Of a stretch of DNA of 64,000 nt, positions 46,548 to 55,092 are shown in pieces (positions within the stretch are counted from its first letter, which is position 1; every line of letters begins with the position of its first letter). The notes beneath the pieces are model-generated. The model was not told the DNA's origin and did not search any database. It saw only the letters and a program-made list of their open reading frames with translations. Source of the stretch: Salinispora fenicalii (GTDB taxonomy: Bacteria; Actinomycetota; Actinomycetes; Mycobacteriales; Micromonosporaceae). The DNA lies in the NCBI RefSeq assembly GCF_000514815.1, contig NZ_AZWQ01000008.1, positions 47,212 through 111,211 on the forward strand. The letters are read 5' to 3'. The position numbers were made by a program, and so were the translations under genes.

Positions 46548-47867
46548 ATGCCTGCATCGACACGACACCACAGGGCCCTCGCAGTGCTCGTCCACTGCCT
46601 CGGCATGCTCGCCGCCGTGCCGGCGCTACCCGGCCCGGCCGCCGCAGCGCCGCCGGCCGCCCGGCAGCCCGCTCCGCCCGTGGCAGCCACGGCGCCGGCC
46701 GGCCAGCCGTCCGCTGAGGCTTCCGCGGAGCCGGGCCGACCATCCGCACCGCCGGCGCTGCCGAGCCCGACCCGGGCGGCGGTCCCACCACCGAAGCCGC
46801 CGGTCACCGTACAGGTCGCGCCGGAGAACACCGCCGCGCCGAGGTACCGGATCCAGGTCCGCAACGACGGGAACCGGCCGATCGCCACCACCGTCCGGCA
46901 GGAGCTGCCACCGGGCACCTCGGCGACCTCGATCACCGACGGTGGCCGACCCAGTCCCAACGGCGGCGCAGCCGGAACGGAGGTCACCTGGGACCTGCGG
47001 CTGCCCGCCCGGAGTACCACCACGCTCCGCACCGAGCTCTCCGCGCCACCCGATGCGCCCCTGACCGCGCCCGCCTGCGCGTTCGCCGCCGGCGGCGAAC
47101 GCCCGTACGACTGCGCGACCGCGACCTGGCAGTCCGCGTCGACACCAGCGGCAGCCGAGCCGGAACCACCGCTGTGGCAGCGGCCAGCTGCCCTCCTCAC
47201 CGGCCTCGGTGGGCTCGCCGCGCTCGCCGTCGGCGGCTGGTGGACCTGGCAACGGCGGCGGCGCCCAACACAGCTCCCGCCGCCCCACCAGGGGGGCCGA
47301 GGGACCGTCTATCCGCGACCGGCGGCACCGACCACGCCAGCGCGCCGCCGCCGGCCCTCGACCTGGCTACTCGTCCCGGTCGCCGCGGTGGTGCTGGCTG
47401 GCACCGTGGGCGCAGCGACCTGGACGGCCACCCGGCAGGCCGCTGCCGTCGACACCGACTCCCATCCCACCAGCGGCGCCTGGGTCGGCACCGGAGCCGC
47501 CGGGGCGATCGGGGAACCACTCCGCGAGGCGGCGTTCGAGTTCACCGTCTACCGGATCAACTGCCGACCGACCTCGGCGGCACAGACCTGCGCCGCGACC
47601 GTCGGGGTCCACAACGGCACTCCGGAACAGCAGAGCTGGCACGGTCCACTGCAGCGGGCGTACCTCGCCGATGGCAACTTCGTCAGCACCGACGAGCCGG
47701 CGACCCGCCGGGCGAACCAGGGCCGGGACGTGTTCGCCAAGCCACTGGCCGGCGGGAGCCGAATGGTCCTCCCGCTGGTCTTCACCGTGCCCGGCCAGCA
47801 GCCACCGACCCAACTCGAGCTACGCAGTGGGGTGTTCTCCGCCGGAGTTCGGGTGGACGTGCCCTGA
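46548..47867 (+). CDS. Secreted/membrane protein with two transmembrane segments
   Basis: 439 residues. A signal peptide (LAVLVHCLGMLAAVPALPGPAAA) is followed by a Pro/Ala-rich stretch and a DUF11-like beta domain (RYRIQVRNDGNRPIATTV). A first membrane segment (ALLTGLGGLAALAVGGWWTW) leads to a basic Pro-rich loop, then a second segment (WLLVPVAAVVLAGTVGAATW) and a DUF4352-like beta domain (AAFEFTVYRINC, GRDVFAKPLAGGSRMVLPLV). ATG 46548 with GGAGG upstream. Not recognised beyond these domains. Confidence 0.75.
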   Translation: MPASTRHHRALAVLVHCLGMLAAVPALPGPAAAAPPAARQPAPPVAATAPAGQPSAEASAEPGRPSAPPALPSPTRAAVPPPKPPVTVQVAPENTAAPRYRIQVRNDGNRPIATTVRQELPPGTSATSITDGGRPSPNGGAAGTEVTWDLRLPARSTTTLRTELSAPPDAPLTAPACAFAAGGERPYDCATATWQSASTPAAAEPEPPLWQRPAALLTGLGGLAALAVGGWWTWQRRRRPTQLPPPHQGGRGTVYPRPAAPTTPARRRRPSTWLLVPVAAVVLAGTVGAATWTATRQAAAVDTDSHPTSGAWVGTGAAGAIGEPLREAAFEFTVYRINCRPTSAAQTCAATVGVHNGTPEQQSWHGPLQRAYLADGNFVSTDEPATRRANQGRDVFAKPLAGGSRMVLPLVFTVPGQQPPTQLELRSGVFSAGVRVDVP

Positions 47868-48102
47868 CCCGCGGGCACGCAGCAGAGCGAGGAACTGGTC
47901 ATGCCGGTCCCCGAGATCGGTCCGGAGGGAGGGCGCGTCCGACCCTCCAGACCGCGATCGGCACGTCTTCGCCTCGTCCCGACCCTGACCGACTCCTGTC
48001 GTCGGCGTGCGGAGCTGTGCCATGGAACCACCGTAGACGCCTCCGATGATCAATTTCGATCTACGACACGGGTGGCTTCATCGGCCCGCAAGGGGTCGCG
48101 AG

Positions 48103-48609
48103 TCAGTCGGCCGCCGCCGCCGACGGCTCCGGCAGGTACGCCTCGTACTTCTTTTTGATCAACGAGTTGTAGACGAAACCCCAGACCCGGGTACCCCGGA
48201 AGGTCCAGACCCTGCCCGCCTTGACGTCCACGATGGTGGGCTGGGTCAGGACCGCGAAGCCGGACCGTTTCAGCCGGTACGCCTTCTGGGTCAGCGCCGT
48301 CGCGGCGGGATCCGCCGCCTCGGTCACGAGTACCGGCAGCACGATGATGCCCGTCTGCACGCCGAGCCATCGGCCCTTTCGTTCCAGCCCCAGCCCTACC
48401 ACGTTGTTGACAAAGGACCGCAGATCTCCCTCGACAACCTGATCCATTGTCGTGACGACCGTGAAAAAGTGAATCCTGGTCAGTGCCCGAAACTGAGCCC
48501 GGTACCCAATCACCACGGAGTCAGCACCAAGGCGCTCATCGGTCACCGCACACCCGTCGGCCACCAGCCGTCGCCGAACTAATTCCACGTAGTCTGCTGG
48601 CGCTACCAT
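48103..48609 (-). CDS. Conserved hypothetical protein
   Basis: 168 residues, alpha/beta, no signal peptide: YVELVRRRLVADGCAVT, then IHFFTVVTTMDQVVEGDLRS, LGVQTGIIVLPVLVTEAA and WTFRGTRVWGFVYNSLIKKK. I do not recognise a family. The region 47868-48102 downstream has no supported gene. Confidence 0.65.
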   Translation of the reverse strand: MVAPADYVELVRRRLVADGCAVTDERLGADSVVIGYRAQFRALTRIHFFTVVTTMDQVVEGDLRSFVNNVVGLGLERKGRWLGVQTGIIVLPVLVTEAADPAATALTQKAYRLKRSGFAVLTQPTIVDVKAGRVWTFRGTRVWGFVYNSLIKKKYEAYLPEPSAAAAD

Positions 48610-48702
48610 TTCGCGCCCCCCTCAATCCTCGCCACCGACCGAGCATAGAAGGTTGACACCCGCAGGACCGATATCCGCCTCGCTTCAGGGAACCCGCAGT
48701 TC

Positions 48703-49872
48703 CTACCTCGCGAGTTCGGCAATGTTCCGGTGGCTCTTCGGGAACAGCGTGCCGACCAGAAGTCGATCGAGGCCCGGCACGCGCATCGCCCGGAACCCCC
48801 AGCGCCGAGCCAGAAGCTTGGCCGACGACGTCGGCAGGAACCACTCGGTGACCCGATCTCGGGCCGCCTGCTGCGTGGTGCGGATGATCGGCCTCCAGCG
48901 ACGCTCGTAATCGGCCAGTCCCTCCTGGACCGATCCGGCGGCCTGCAGCCGTTCGGCCAGCAGGTAGGCGCCGGCGATCCCCAGTGAGGCGCCCTGCCCG
49001 GCGATCAGGGACACCGCGTACGCGGCGTCACCGACCAGCGCGACCCGCCCTTCGGTCCAGCGCGCGGCGTCGATCTGGGCGACCTGGTCGTAGTAGACCG
49101 CCTCCGGCCCAGGACAGTTGACCACGGCTCGCTCCACCAGGTCACCCATGCCGGTGTAGGTACGACACAGCACCTCGCGTGGGTCCTCGGGTAGGCCGGC
49201 GTCATCCCTTCGGTGTAGGGCGAACACCGCGACCCGCCCATCGGCGAGCCCGTAGAGACCCAGTTGCCGGTTGAGGGTCTCGGTGAGCACGAACTGACCC
49301 CGAACCTGTGCGAACACCGCGGGGTCCTCGAAGACGTACGCCGCAGTGTGCATGCCGAGGTAGCGGAGGTAGTTGCGCTCGGGGCCGAAGACGAGCGAGC
49401 GGACGTGGGAGTGGATGCCGTCGGCCCCCACGATTACGTCCGCCTCAACTGCAGTGCCATCGGAGAGCTCTGCCCGGTCACCGTGGATCCGGTCGATCGT
49501 GACGTTATAGCGAATGTCGACCTGGTCGTTGAGCGATTCGCGGAGCATGCGTTCGAGGGCCGGCCGCATGATGCTGGCGAATTCGCCGTCGAGAGCCCGG
49601 GCGAAGAACGTGTAGTCGACGCGGACAGTCGTTCGGCCGCGGGAGTCGATGTAGCGGAAGGAATCGACCGGACTGGCGAACCTCCGTAGATTCGGCCGCA
49701 GTCCCATCGCCGTCAGCGCCGCGTACCCCGGGCCGAAGAAGTCGATCATGTACCCCTGTTCGCGCGGCCCGGGAGCGTGGTCGACGATCTGAACCTCCCA
49801 ACCATGGTGGTGCAGGCGGTGGGCGAGGGCCAGTCCGGCGATGCCGGCGCCGCAGATGAGGGCTTTCATCAT
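48703..49872 (-). CDS. FAD-dependent monooxygenase
   Basis: 389 residues. GAGIAGLALAHRLHHHGW Rossmann start, GADGIHSHVRSLVFGP (DG motif) and GRVALVGDAAYAVSLIAGQG (GD motif) mark the p-hydroxybenzoate hydroxylase/TetX-like flavoprotein class. No membrane segments. ATG 49872 overlaps the TetR stop by four bases, so it is probably controlled by that regulator. The substrate (aromatic, polyketide or drug) cannot be inferred. Confidence 0.9.
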   Translation of the reverse strand: MMKALICGAGIAGLALAHRLHHHGWEVQIVDHAPGPREQGYMIDFFGPGYAALTAMGLRPNLRRFASPVDSFRYIDSRGRTTVRVDYTFFARALDGEFASIMRPALERMLRESLNDQVDIRYNVTIDRIHGDRAELSDGTAVEADVIVGADGIHSHVRSLVFGPERNYLRYLGMHTAAYVFEDPAVFAQVRGQFVLTETLNRQLGLYGLADGRVAVFALHRRDDAGLPEDPREVLCRTYTGMGDLVERAVVNCPGPEAVYYDQVAQIDAARWTEGRVALVGDAAYAVSLIAGQGASLGIAGAYLLAERLQAAGSVQEGLADYERRWRPIIRTTQQAARDRVTEWFLPTSSAKLLARRWGFRAMRVPGLDRLLVGTLFPKSHRNIAELAR

Positions 49873-50474
49873 TGTTCTCCGTCCTCTTCGGTGTTGGGGA
49901 TTCGACTCTCTTCGGTGCTGGTGACACGGCGCAGTAGCGGGGCGATGTCCTCCGCGGACAGGCCCTGGTCGAGGCCCTTGTGCAGGACGAAGCCGTCGAA
50001 GAGCGCCATCACGATGCTCGCGGCGGCTTGCGGTTCGGGGTGTCCGGAGCGGGTGAGCGCTTCGGTCAGCGAGCTACGAAAGTCGGCGACCAGTGCACTC
50101 ATCCCCTGACGCAGTTCGTGGTCGCGGGTGGCGGCGAGGTAGGTCTCGACGAAGAGCAGCGAAGCCGGGTCAGCACCGTTGTACTGGTCGAGGTCGAACA
50201 ACATCCGCTCGATGCCGTCGCTCGGGCTCGTGGCCCTGGCGAGGAGCGCGCTGGTGCCGTCGAGCATCCGTTGAACCTCAGCCAGGGCGGCGTGACGCAG
50301 CAGCGCCTGCAGCGAGTCGAAGTGGTAGTGCACCAGCCCGGAACGGACGCCGGCCCGCTCGGCCAGCGTCCGGGTACTGACCGCGTTCCAACCGAGCTCG
50401 CCGATCAGTTCCCGGGCGGCCGTCAACAGGCGCGCTCGCGCGTTCCGGCCCCGTTCGATGCTGGTCTCACCCAC
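49869..50474 (-). CDS. TetR-family regulator
   Basis: 201 residues. An N-terminal helix-turn-helix (RLLTAARELIGELGWNAVST, then TLAERAGVRSGLVHYHFDS) is followed by a helical ligand domain. GTG 50474 has AAGGAGG upstream; the frame is open to 50513 but overlaps the operator candidate. It overlaps the monooxygenase start (ATGA). The pair looks like a self-regulated oxidative detoxification or tailoring module. Confidence 0.9.
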   Translation of the reverse strand: MGETSIERGRNARARLLTAARELIGELGWNAVSTRTLAERAGVRSGLVHYHFDSLQALLRHAALAEVQRMLDGTSALLARATSPSDGIERMLFDLDQYNGADPASLLFVETYLAATRDHELRQGMSALVADFRSSLTEALTRSGHPEPQAAASIVMALFDGFVLHKGLDQGLSAEDIAPLLRRVTSTEESRIPNTEEDGEQ

Positions 50475-50497
50475 GTTGGCCTCCTTGGGCGATCGCC

Positions 50498-50542
50498 TTG
50501 GACGTTCGACCAAATACTATCCGTGGCGTGCTGGGGCAGCAA
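50498..50542 (-). promoter_or_regulatory. TetR promoter with palindromic operator candidate
   Basis: On the minus strand: TTGCTG (50542-50537), 17-base spacer, TAGTAT (50519-50514). Immediately downstream is the imperfect palindrome TTGGACGTTCGACCAA (50498-50513), symmetric in TTGG-CG--CG-CCAA. It would cover the transcript start, fitting autorepression. Confidence 0.5.
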
Positions 50543-50664
50543 CCCTCGCCGCCCAGCAACCGGCTGCGTAGCGCAATCCGGGCCCGGTAACGGCAGCGTG
50601 CGGCACGGGGCGCACCACGGGTGGACACACCCGGCCCCAGCGGGGACGGTCGTACCCTGGGCAG

Positions 50665-51546
50665 GTGACATCCGCCCTCCCCGCACTCGACACCGTGCTC
50701 GAACCGGCCACCTGGCAGGCCCGTCGCCGGGCACACCAGGAGCGGATCGACGCGTGGCTGGCCCCACACCTGGCCCGCCGCCGCCGGGGCGAGAAGCATC
50801 CAGTGCAGGACTTCCTCTTCACCTACTACTCGCACCGGCCGGCCCGGCTCCGCCGCTGGCACCCCGGCGCGGGGGTGGTGCTGCGCGACGCGGACCCGGC
50901 CGACTTCGGGCCGGACTACCGCGCCAGCGCCGCCGGCGCCACCCTCAACACCCCGGCGGTACGCGCCCGGCGGGCCGAATCGATCACCTGGATCCGGACC
51001 CTGTTGGCGGCCACGGCCGGCCGACCGGCGCAGTTCGGCTGCTTCGGCATGCACGAGTGGGCGATGGTCTACCGGCAGACCCAGGACGAGGTCCGGCACA
51101 ACGCCTGGCCGCTACGGATGAGCCCGGCGCAGGTCGCCACGGTCGTCGAGGAGCGGGGCGTGCGGTGCAGCCACTTCGACGCGTACCGCTTCTTCACCGC
51201 ACCGGCCCGGCCGCTGAACCTCCTCCAGCCGACCCGGGACAGCCAGCACGACCTGGAGCAGCCCGGCTGCCTGCACGCCAACATGGATCTCTACAAGTGG
51301 GCGTACAAACTCTCCCCGCTGGTTCCGTCCGAGCTGGTGGCGGAGTGCTTCGAGCTGGCGGGGCAGATCCGCGCCCTCGACATGCGCGCCTCGCCGTACG
51401 ACCTCGCCGCGCTGGGCTACCCCCCGGTTGCGGTCGAGACCCCAGCGGGACGGATCGAGTACGCGGCCGCCCAGCGCGGTTTCGCCGAACGGGCCGCCCA
51501 ACTGCGCGCCCAACTGCTCGACGCAATAGACAGGATCGATACGTAG
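50665..51546 (+). CDS. Conserved actinobacterial protein, often labelled 3-methyladenine DNA glycosylase
   Basis: 293 residues: HPVQDFLFTYYSHRPARLRR, FGCFGMHEWAMVYRQTQDE, CSHFDAYRFFTAPARPLN and LEQPGCLHANMDLYKWAYKL. It looks like a soluble His/Trp-rich enzyme. I recall this family carrying a 3-methyladenine glycosylase label, but no AlkA, Tag or AAG motif is visible, so the label should be treated as unproven. GTG 50665. Confidence 0.75.
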   Translation: MTSALPALDTVLEPATWQARRRAHQERIDAWLAPHLARRRRGEKHPVQDFLFTYYSHRPARLRRWHPGAGVVLRDADPADFGPDYRASAAGATLNTPAVRARRAESITWIRTLLAATAGRPAQFGCFGMHEWAMVYRQTQDEVRHNAWPLRMSPAQVATVVEERGVRCSHFDAYRFFTAPARPLNLLQPTRDSQHDLEQPGCLHANMDLYKWAYKLSPLVPSELVAECFELAGQIRALDMRASPYDLAALGYPPVAVETPAGRIEYAAAQRGFAERAAQLRAQLLDAIDRIDT

Positions 51547-51670
51547 CGACGGATGTGATAGCTTCACCGCCGCCGTGCAACGCGGTCCGGTTCTTCACCC
51601 GGCACCTCACGCCGCCGGTGACCGGCGCCGCCGAAGCGTCGCCAACCGCTGACGCACCGGGCTGATCCGG

Positions 51671-52096
51671 TCAGTCGCCGTCGACGCGGCGGTCCCGCTT
51701 GCGCTGGGACCGCCGCTTCTTCTCGGCCAGTCGACGTTCCTTGGCGGCGCGGGAGGGCCGGGTCGGGCGACGCCGCTTCGGCGGCGGTGCGATCGCCGCG
51801 CGGAGCAGCGCGGCCATGCGTTCCCGGGCGGCCTCCCGGTTGGCGAGTTGGGCGCGGTGCTCGCTGGCGGTCACGGTGAGGACGCCGTTGACGAGTCGCC
51901 CGGCGAGGCGGTCGAGGGCCCGGGCGCGCAGCGCCTCTGGGAGCCCCGGTGAGGCGGCCAGGTCGAAGCTCAGCTCCACCCGCGAGTCGGTCGTGTTGAC
52001 CCCCTGACCACCGGGCCCAGACGACCGGGAGAAGCGTTCCCGCAGCTCGGCCTCGGGCACTACCCACCGATCGTGCACCCGCAGCCCACTGTCCAC
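51671..52096 (-). CDS. arfB: Peptidyl-tRNA hydrolase ArfB (ribosome rescue)
   Basis: 141 residues. FSRSSGPGGQGVNTTDSRVE contains the GGQ release-factor motif. The C-terminus is a basic Arg/Lys tail (PPPKRRRPTRPSRAAKERR) that in ArfB enters the mRNA channel of stalled ribosomes. GTG 52096 gives VDSGLRVHDRWVVPEAEL. Convergent with the 50665 gene. Confidence 0.92.
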   Translation of the reverse strand: MDSGLRVHDRWVVPEAELRERFSRSSGPGGQGVNTTDSRVELSFDLAASPGLPEALRARALDRLAGRLVNGVLTVTASEHRAQLANREAARERMAALLRAAIAPPPKRRRPTRPSRAAKERRLAEKKRRSQRKRDRRVDGD

Positions 52097-52128
52097 GCTC
52101 CCGAGGCTAGCGCCTGGGCCCCGGAGTG

Positions 52129-52175
52129 CACCGGGCAGGCGGGTACACCGGGCAGGCGGGTACACCGGGCAGGTG
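52129..52175. repeat. 17-bp tandem repeat, 2.7 copies
   Basis: CACCGGGCAGGCGGGTA at 52129-52145 and 52146-52162, plus a diverging partial third unit, in the intergenic region upstream of arfB. Confidence 0.85.
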
Positions 52176-52204
52176 GAGTCGCTGCGGGGCCGGCCCCGCA
52201 GACC

Positions 52205-53068
52205 TCAGCCCCCCTTACCGATGATCGTGTCGGCGGTCTGCTGAACCTGCTCGATGGGGATGGCGAAGCCGATCCCGATCGAGCCGTTCCCGTCGATCGT
52301 GGCGATCGCCGTGTTCACCCCGACCACCTCGCCCCGGGCGTTCACCAGCGGCCCTCCGGAGTTCCCCGGGTTGATCGAGGCATCGGTCTGCACCGCCGTG
52401 TGCCGGTTGTCACCGAGGCGCACCTGCCGGTCCACGGCGCTCACGATGCCGGCGGTCACCGTGCCGGCGAGGCCAAGGGGCGAGCCCACCGCCAGCACCG
52501 GCTCGCCGACCCGGGTCGTCCCCGGCTTGGCCAACGGCAACGCCGCCAGGCCCGCGGACGACGGCACCCGCAACACCGCTAGGTCACTGCGGGGCTCCCG
52601 GCCCGCCACCTCGGCGGCGAACCGTCGCCCGTCCGGCAACTCCACCATCACCGAACCACTCCCCCCCTTTGCCAGGATGTGGTCGTTGGTGATGATGTGC
52701 TGCTGGTCGTCGACCGCGAAGCCGGAGCCGGTAGCGGAGGCGCCATCGGCGCCGGCGGCCAACACCGAGACCACCCCCGGAACGGTCTGCTCGGCGGCGG
52801 TCACCAGCTCCGCCGGGACCGGCGCGGCCGAGGCGGAGGCTGCCCCGGGCGCCCCGTCCTGGCTCGCCACCAGACCACCGGCCGCGGCGCCCGAGACGCT
52901 GGAGATGGCCACCAGCGCCAACCCGAGCAGCAGCCGGTGGTGCCAGCGGTGCGCCCCGCCTGCCCGCGCCGATCCGGACTCGTCTGGCCAGGGCCGCCCG
53001 TCCGGGCCCAGCTCGGGCGAGATGAACCAGGGGCCACGCGGTTCGCCCAGCCCGCTCTGCACTGCCAT
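52205..53068 (-). CDS. Membrane-anchored trypsin-like serine protease (HtrA-type, no PDZ)
   Basis: 287 residues. A cytoplasmic Pro-rich N-terminus is followed by a membrane segment (LLLGLALVAISSVSGAAAGGLV) and a protease domain with His in ITNDHILAK, Asp in RSDLAVLRV and Ser in INPGNSGGPLV. It ends after the protease fold, so there is no PDZ domain. ATG 53068 has GAGGAG eight bases upstream. It follows the moxR-DUF58-VWA genes by about 50 bases and may be co-transcribed. Envelope quality control is inferred. Confidence 0.9.
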   Translation of the reverse strand: MAVQSGLGEPRGPWFISPELGPDGRPWPDESGSARAGGAHRWHHRLLLGLALVAISSVSGAAAGGLVASQDGAPGAASASAAPVPAELVTAAEQTVPGVVSVLAAGADGASATGSGFAVDDQQHIITNDHILAKGGSGSVMVELPDGRRFAAEVAGREPRSDLAVLRVPSSAGLAALPLAKPGTTRVGEPVLAVGSPLGLAGTVTAGIVSAVDRQVRLGDNRHTAVQTDASINPGNSGGPLVNARGEVVGVNTAIATIDGNGSIGIGFAIPIEQVQQTADTIIGKGG

Positions 53069-53119
53069 ACGTACGCTCCTCGTGTCGATCGGCCACCCGC
53101 ACCCAGCCACCCGGCGGGC

Positions 53120-54079
53120 TCAGGGCAGGCGGGAGAACCAACGCATTGAGCCGGCCGCCGCGCCCAGCGCGAAGACCAGGCTGAGGCCGATGAACCGGGC
53201 TGAGACGTCCTGTCGCTTGGTGCGGTACCCCACTGAGCTGCCGATGTCGTCGTATACGGCGCGCAACTCCTCGACGCTGACCGCCTCGTGGAACTGTCCG
53301 CCGGTCTCCCGGGCGACCGCGTCGAGGGTCTGCCCGTCCACCGGCACCTGGATCGGCCGACCGCCCCGGTCCACGTAGCCGGAGGCGGTGCCGAAGGCGA
53401 TGGTGTGGACGGGGACCTCCATCTCCACCGCGTCGGCCGCCGCCTCCATCGGGTCCATGCCGGAGGTATTGGCCCCGTCGGAGAGCAGCACGATCCGGGC
53501 CGGCGGCGGGTCCGTCGCCGCCTCCCCGTCCAGCGCCTTCACCGCTCCGAGCGAGGTGTTGATCGCCTCCCCGATCGCGGTGCCCTGTACCCCGGTCGCC
53601 CCCTCGACGAGCCGATCGATCCCCTCGTCCAGCGCCTCCCGGTCGGTGTCCGGCGGCACCAGGACAGCGGCGCTGCCAGCGAAGGCGACCAGGCCCACGT
53701 TGAACTCGTCGGGGAGACCGTCCACGAAGCGACGGGCCGACTCTTTGGCGGCGGTAAGCCGGTCCGGCTCCACGTCCCCGGCAAGCATCGAGGTGGAGAC
53801 ATCCACCGCCACCATCACGGTCGCCCGTTCCCGGGGAACCTGCACCTCGGCGGTCGGTCGCGCGAAGCCGACCACCAGCAACGCCAGCATCGCCAGGAAG
53901 AGCCCGGCGGGCACGTGCCGGCGCCAGGCCGGTCGCTGTGGTGCCACCCGGTCCAGTAGTCGCAGGTTCGTGAACCGCACCGCGTACTGGCTCCGGCGGC
54001 GCTGCAGCAGAACGTAGCCGGCGGCCAGTCCGAGCACGGCGAGCAGCAGCCACAGCCGGGTCGGCGAGAGCCAGATCAC
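53120..54079 (-). CDS. VWA-domain membrane protein (BatA-like)
   Basis: 319 residues. Two N-terminal membrane segments (LWLLLAVLGLAAGYVLL; LFLAMLALLVVGFA) are followed by a von Willebrand A domain with the MIDAS motif VAVDVSTSM, Thr in GVQGTAIGEA and Asp in VLLSDGANTSG, then a C-terminal membrane segment. The start overlaps the DUF58 stop by four bases. Part of a MoxR-type set. Confidence 0.9.
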   Translation of the reverse strand: MIWLSPTRLWLLLAVLGLAAGYVLLQRRRSQYAVRFTNLRLLDRVAPQRPAWRRHVPAGLFLAMLALLVVGFARPTAEVQVPRERATVMVAVDVSTSMLAGDVEPDRLTAAKESARRFVDGLPDEFNVGLVAFAGSAAVLVPPDTDREALDEGIDRLVEGATGVQGTAIGEAINTSLGAVKALDGEAATDPPPARIVLLSDGANTSGMDPMEAAADAVEMEVPVHTIAFGTASGYVDRGGRPIQVPVDGQTLDAVARETGGQFHEAVSVEELRAVYDDIGSSVGYRTKRQDVSARFIGLSLVFALGAAAGSMRWFSRLP

Positions 54080-55092
54080 CCGCCACCTCCCCTCCCGACC
54101 GGGACCGCAACGGTCGCCAGCCGGCGTTGTTGGTGCACGTGCCGCACGATGTCGGCGACCCAGTCCCGGTCAGTCCGCAGCGGCAGGTGCGCCGCACCGC
54201 CACGGCGTAGCGCCTGGCGTACCTGATCCCGCTGGGCGGCCGCCGCCGCGGCGTACCGCTGGCGCAGCCGGGGGTCGCCGGTCCAGACCTCACGCCGCCG
54301 GCCGCTCTCCGGGTCAACCAGGGTGACCAGGCCGACGTCGGGTAGCTCCCACTCCCGCGGGTCGGTCACCTCCACGGCTAGTACCTGGTGCGCAACGGTG
54401 AGCCGCCGCAGGTGCTGTTCCCAGGGGGCGGGCTGCCCGGGCGATTCGGGCAGGCCGTCCAGGAAGTCCGAGATCACCACCACGAGCCCGCGGCGGGTGG
54501 CCACCCGGCGTACGCCGTCCAGCGCGGTGGCCAGGTCGGGGGGCGCGAGCGGTGCGGTGTCCCGGTCGTACCCGCCGTGCCGGGGGGCCGCCAGCAGCAT
54601 TCGGAGCAGCCCGAACAGATGGGTACGGCCGCTGCCGGGGGCGTAGCGGCGGAGCCCGGTCGGGGTGAGCACCGACGCGCCGAGCCGGTTGCCCACGCCG
54701 GCGGTGAGGAAGCCCACCGCCGCGACGGCGGCTACCGCGAGTTCCCGCTTGTCCAGCTCGGCCGTGCCGTACTCCATGCTGACGCTGGCATCAACTAGGA
54801 GCCAGGTGGTGAGTTCCCGGTCGGCGTCGAGCTGACGCACGTGCGGCACGGTGGTCCGCGCGGTCACCGCCCAGTCCATCCGGCGGACCTCGTCCTCACC
54901 GGGCCGGTACTCCCGACTGCCGGCCGGTTCGCTGCCCGGCCCGGGGAGCAGCCCCTGGTATCGGCCGTGCAGCAGACCGTCGAGCCGCCGGGTCACGGCC
55001 AGCTCGAGCCGGCGCAGCCGCCGGTCCCCGGCCAGGTCGGCCAGGCCGGGGTCCGGCGACACCGGGCCAGCGGGCCGGCTGCGCCACCTCAC
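54076..55092 (-). CDS. DUF58 domain protein
   Basis: 338 residues. SREYRPGEDEVRRMDWAVTA and LLVDASVSMEYG identify DUF58, a VWA-related domain. VVVISDFLDGLPE gives the second acidic site. A His-rich C-terminus (DIVRHVHQQRR) ends in Gly. It overlaps both neighbours by four bases, so stoichiometric expression is likely. Confidence 0.9.
   Translation of the reverse strand: MRWRSRPAGPVSPDPGLADLAGDRRLRRLELAVTRRLDGLLHGRYQGLLPGPGSEPAGSREYRPGEDEVRRMDWAVTARTTVPHVRQLDADRELTTWLLVDASVSMEYGTAELDKRELAVAAVAAVGFLTAGVGNRLGASVLTPTGLRRYAPGSGRTHLFGLLRMLLAAPRHGGYDRDTAPLAPPDLATALDGVRRVATRRGLVVVISDFLDGLPESPGQPAPWEQHLRRLTVAHQVLAVEVTDPREWELPDVGLVTLVDPESGRRREVWTGDPRLRQRYAAAAAAQRDQVRQALRRGGAAHLPLRTDRDWVADIVRHVHQQRRLATVAVPVGRGGGG

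Noticed and set aside
47820..48053. 77-codon minus-strand frame between two hypotheticals
   Set aside because: Overlaps the 3' end of the 46548 gene, biased composition, no ribosome site.
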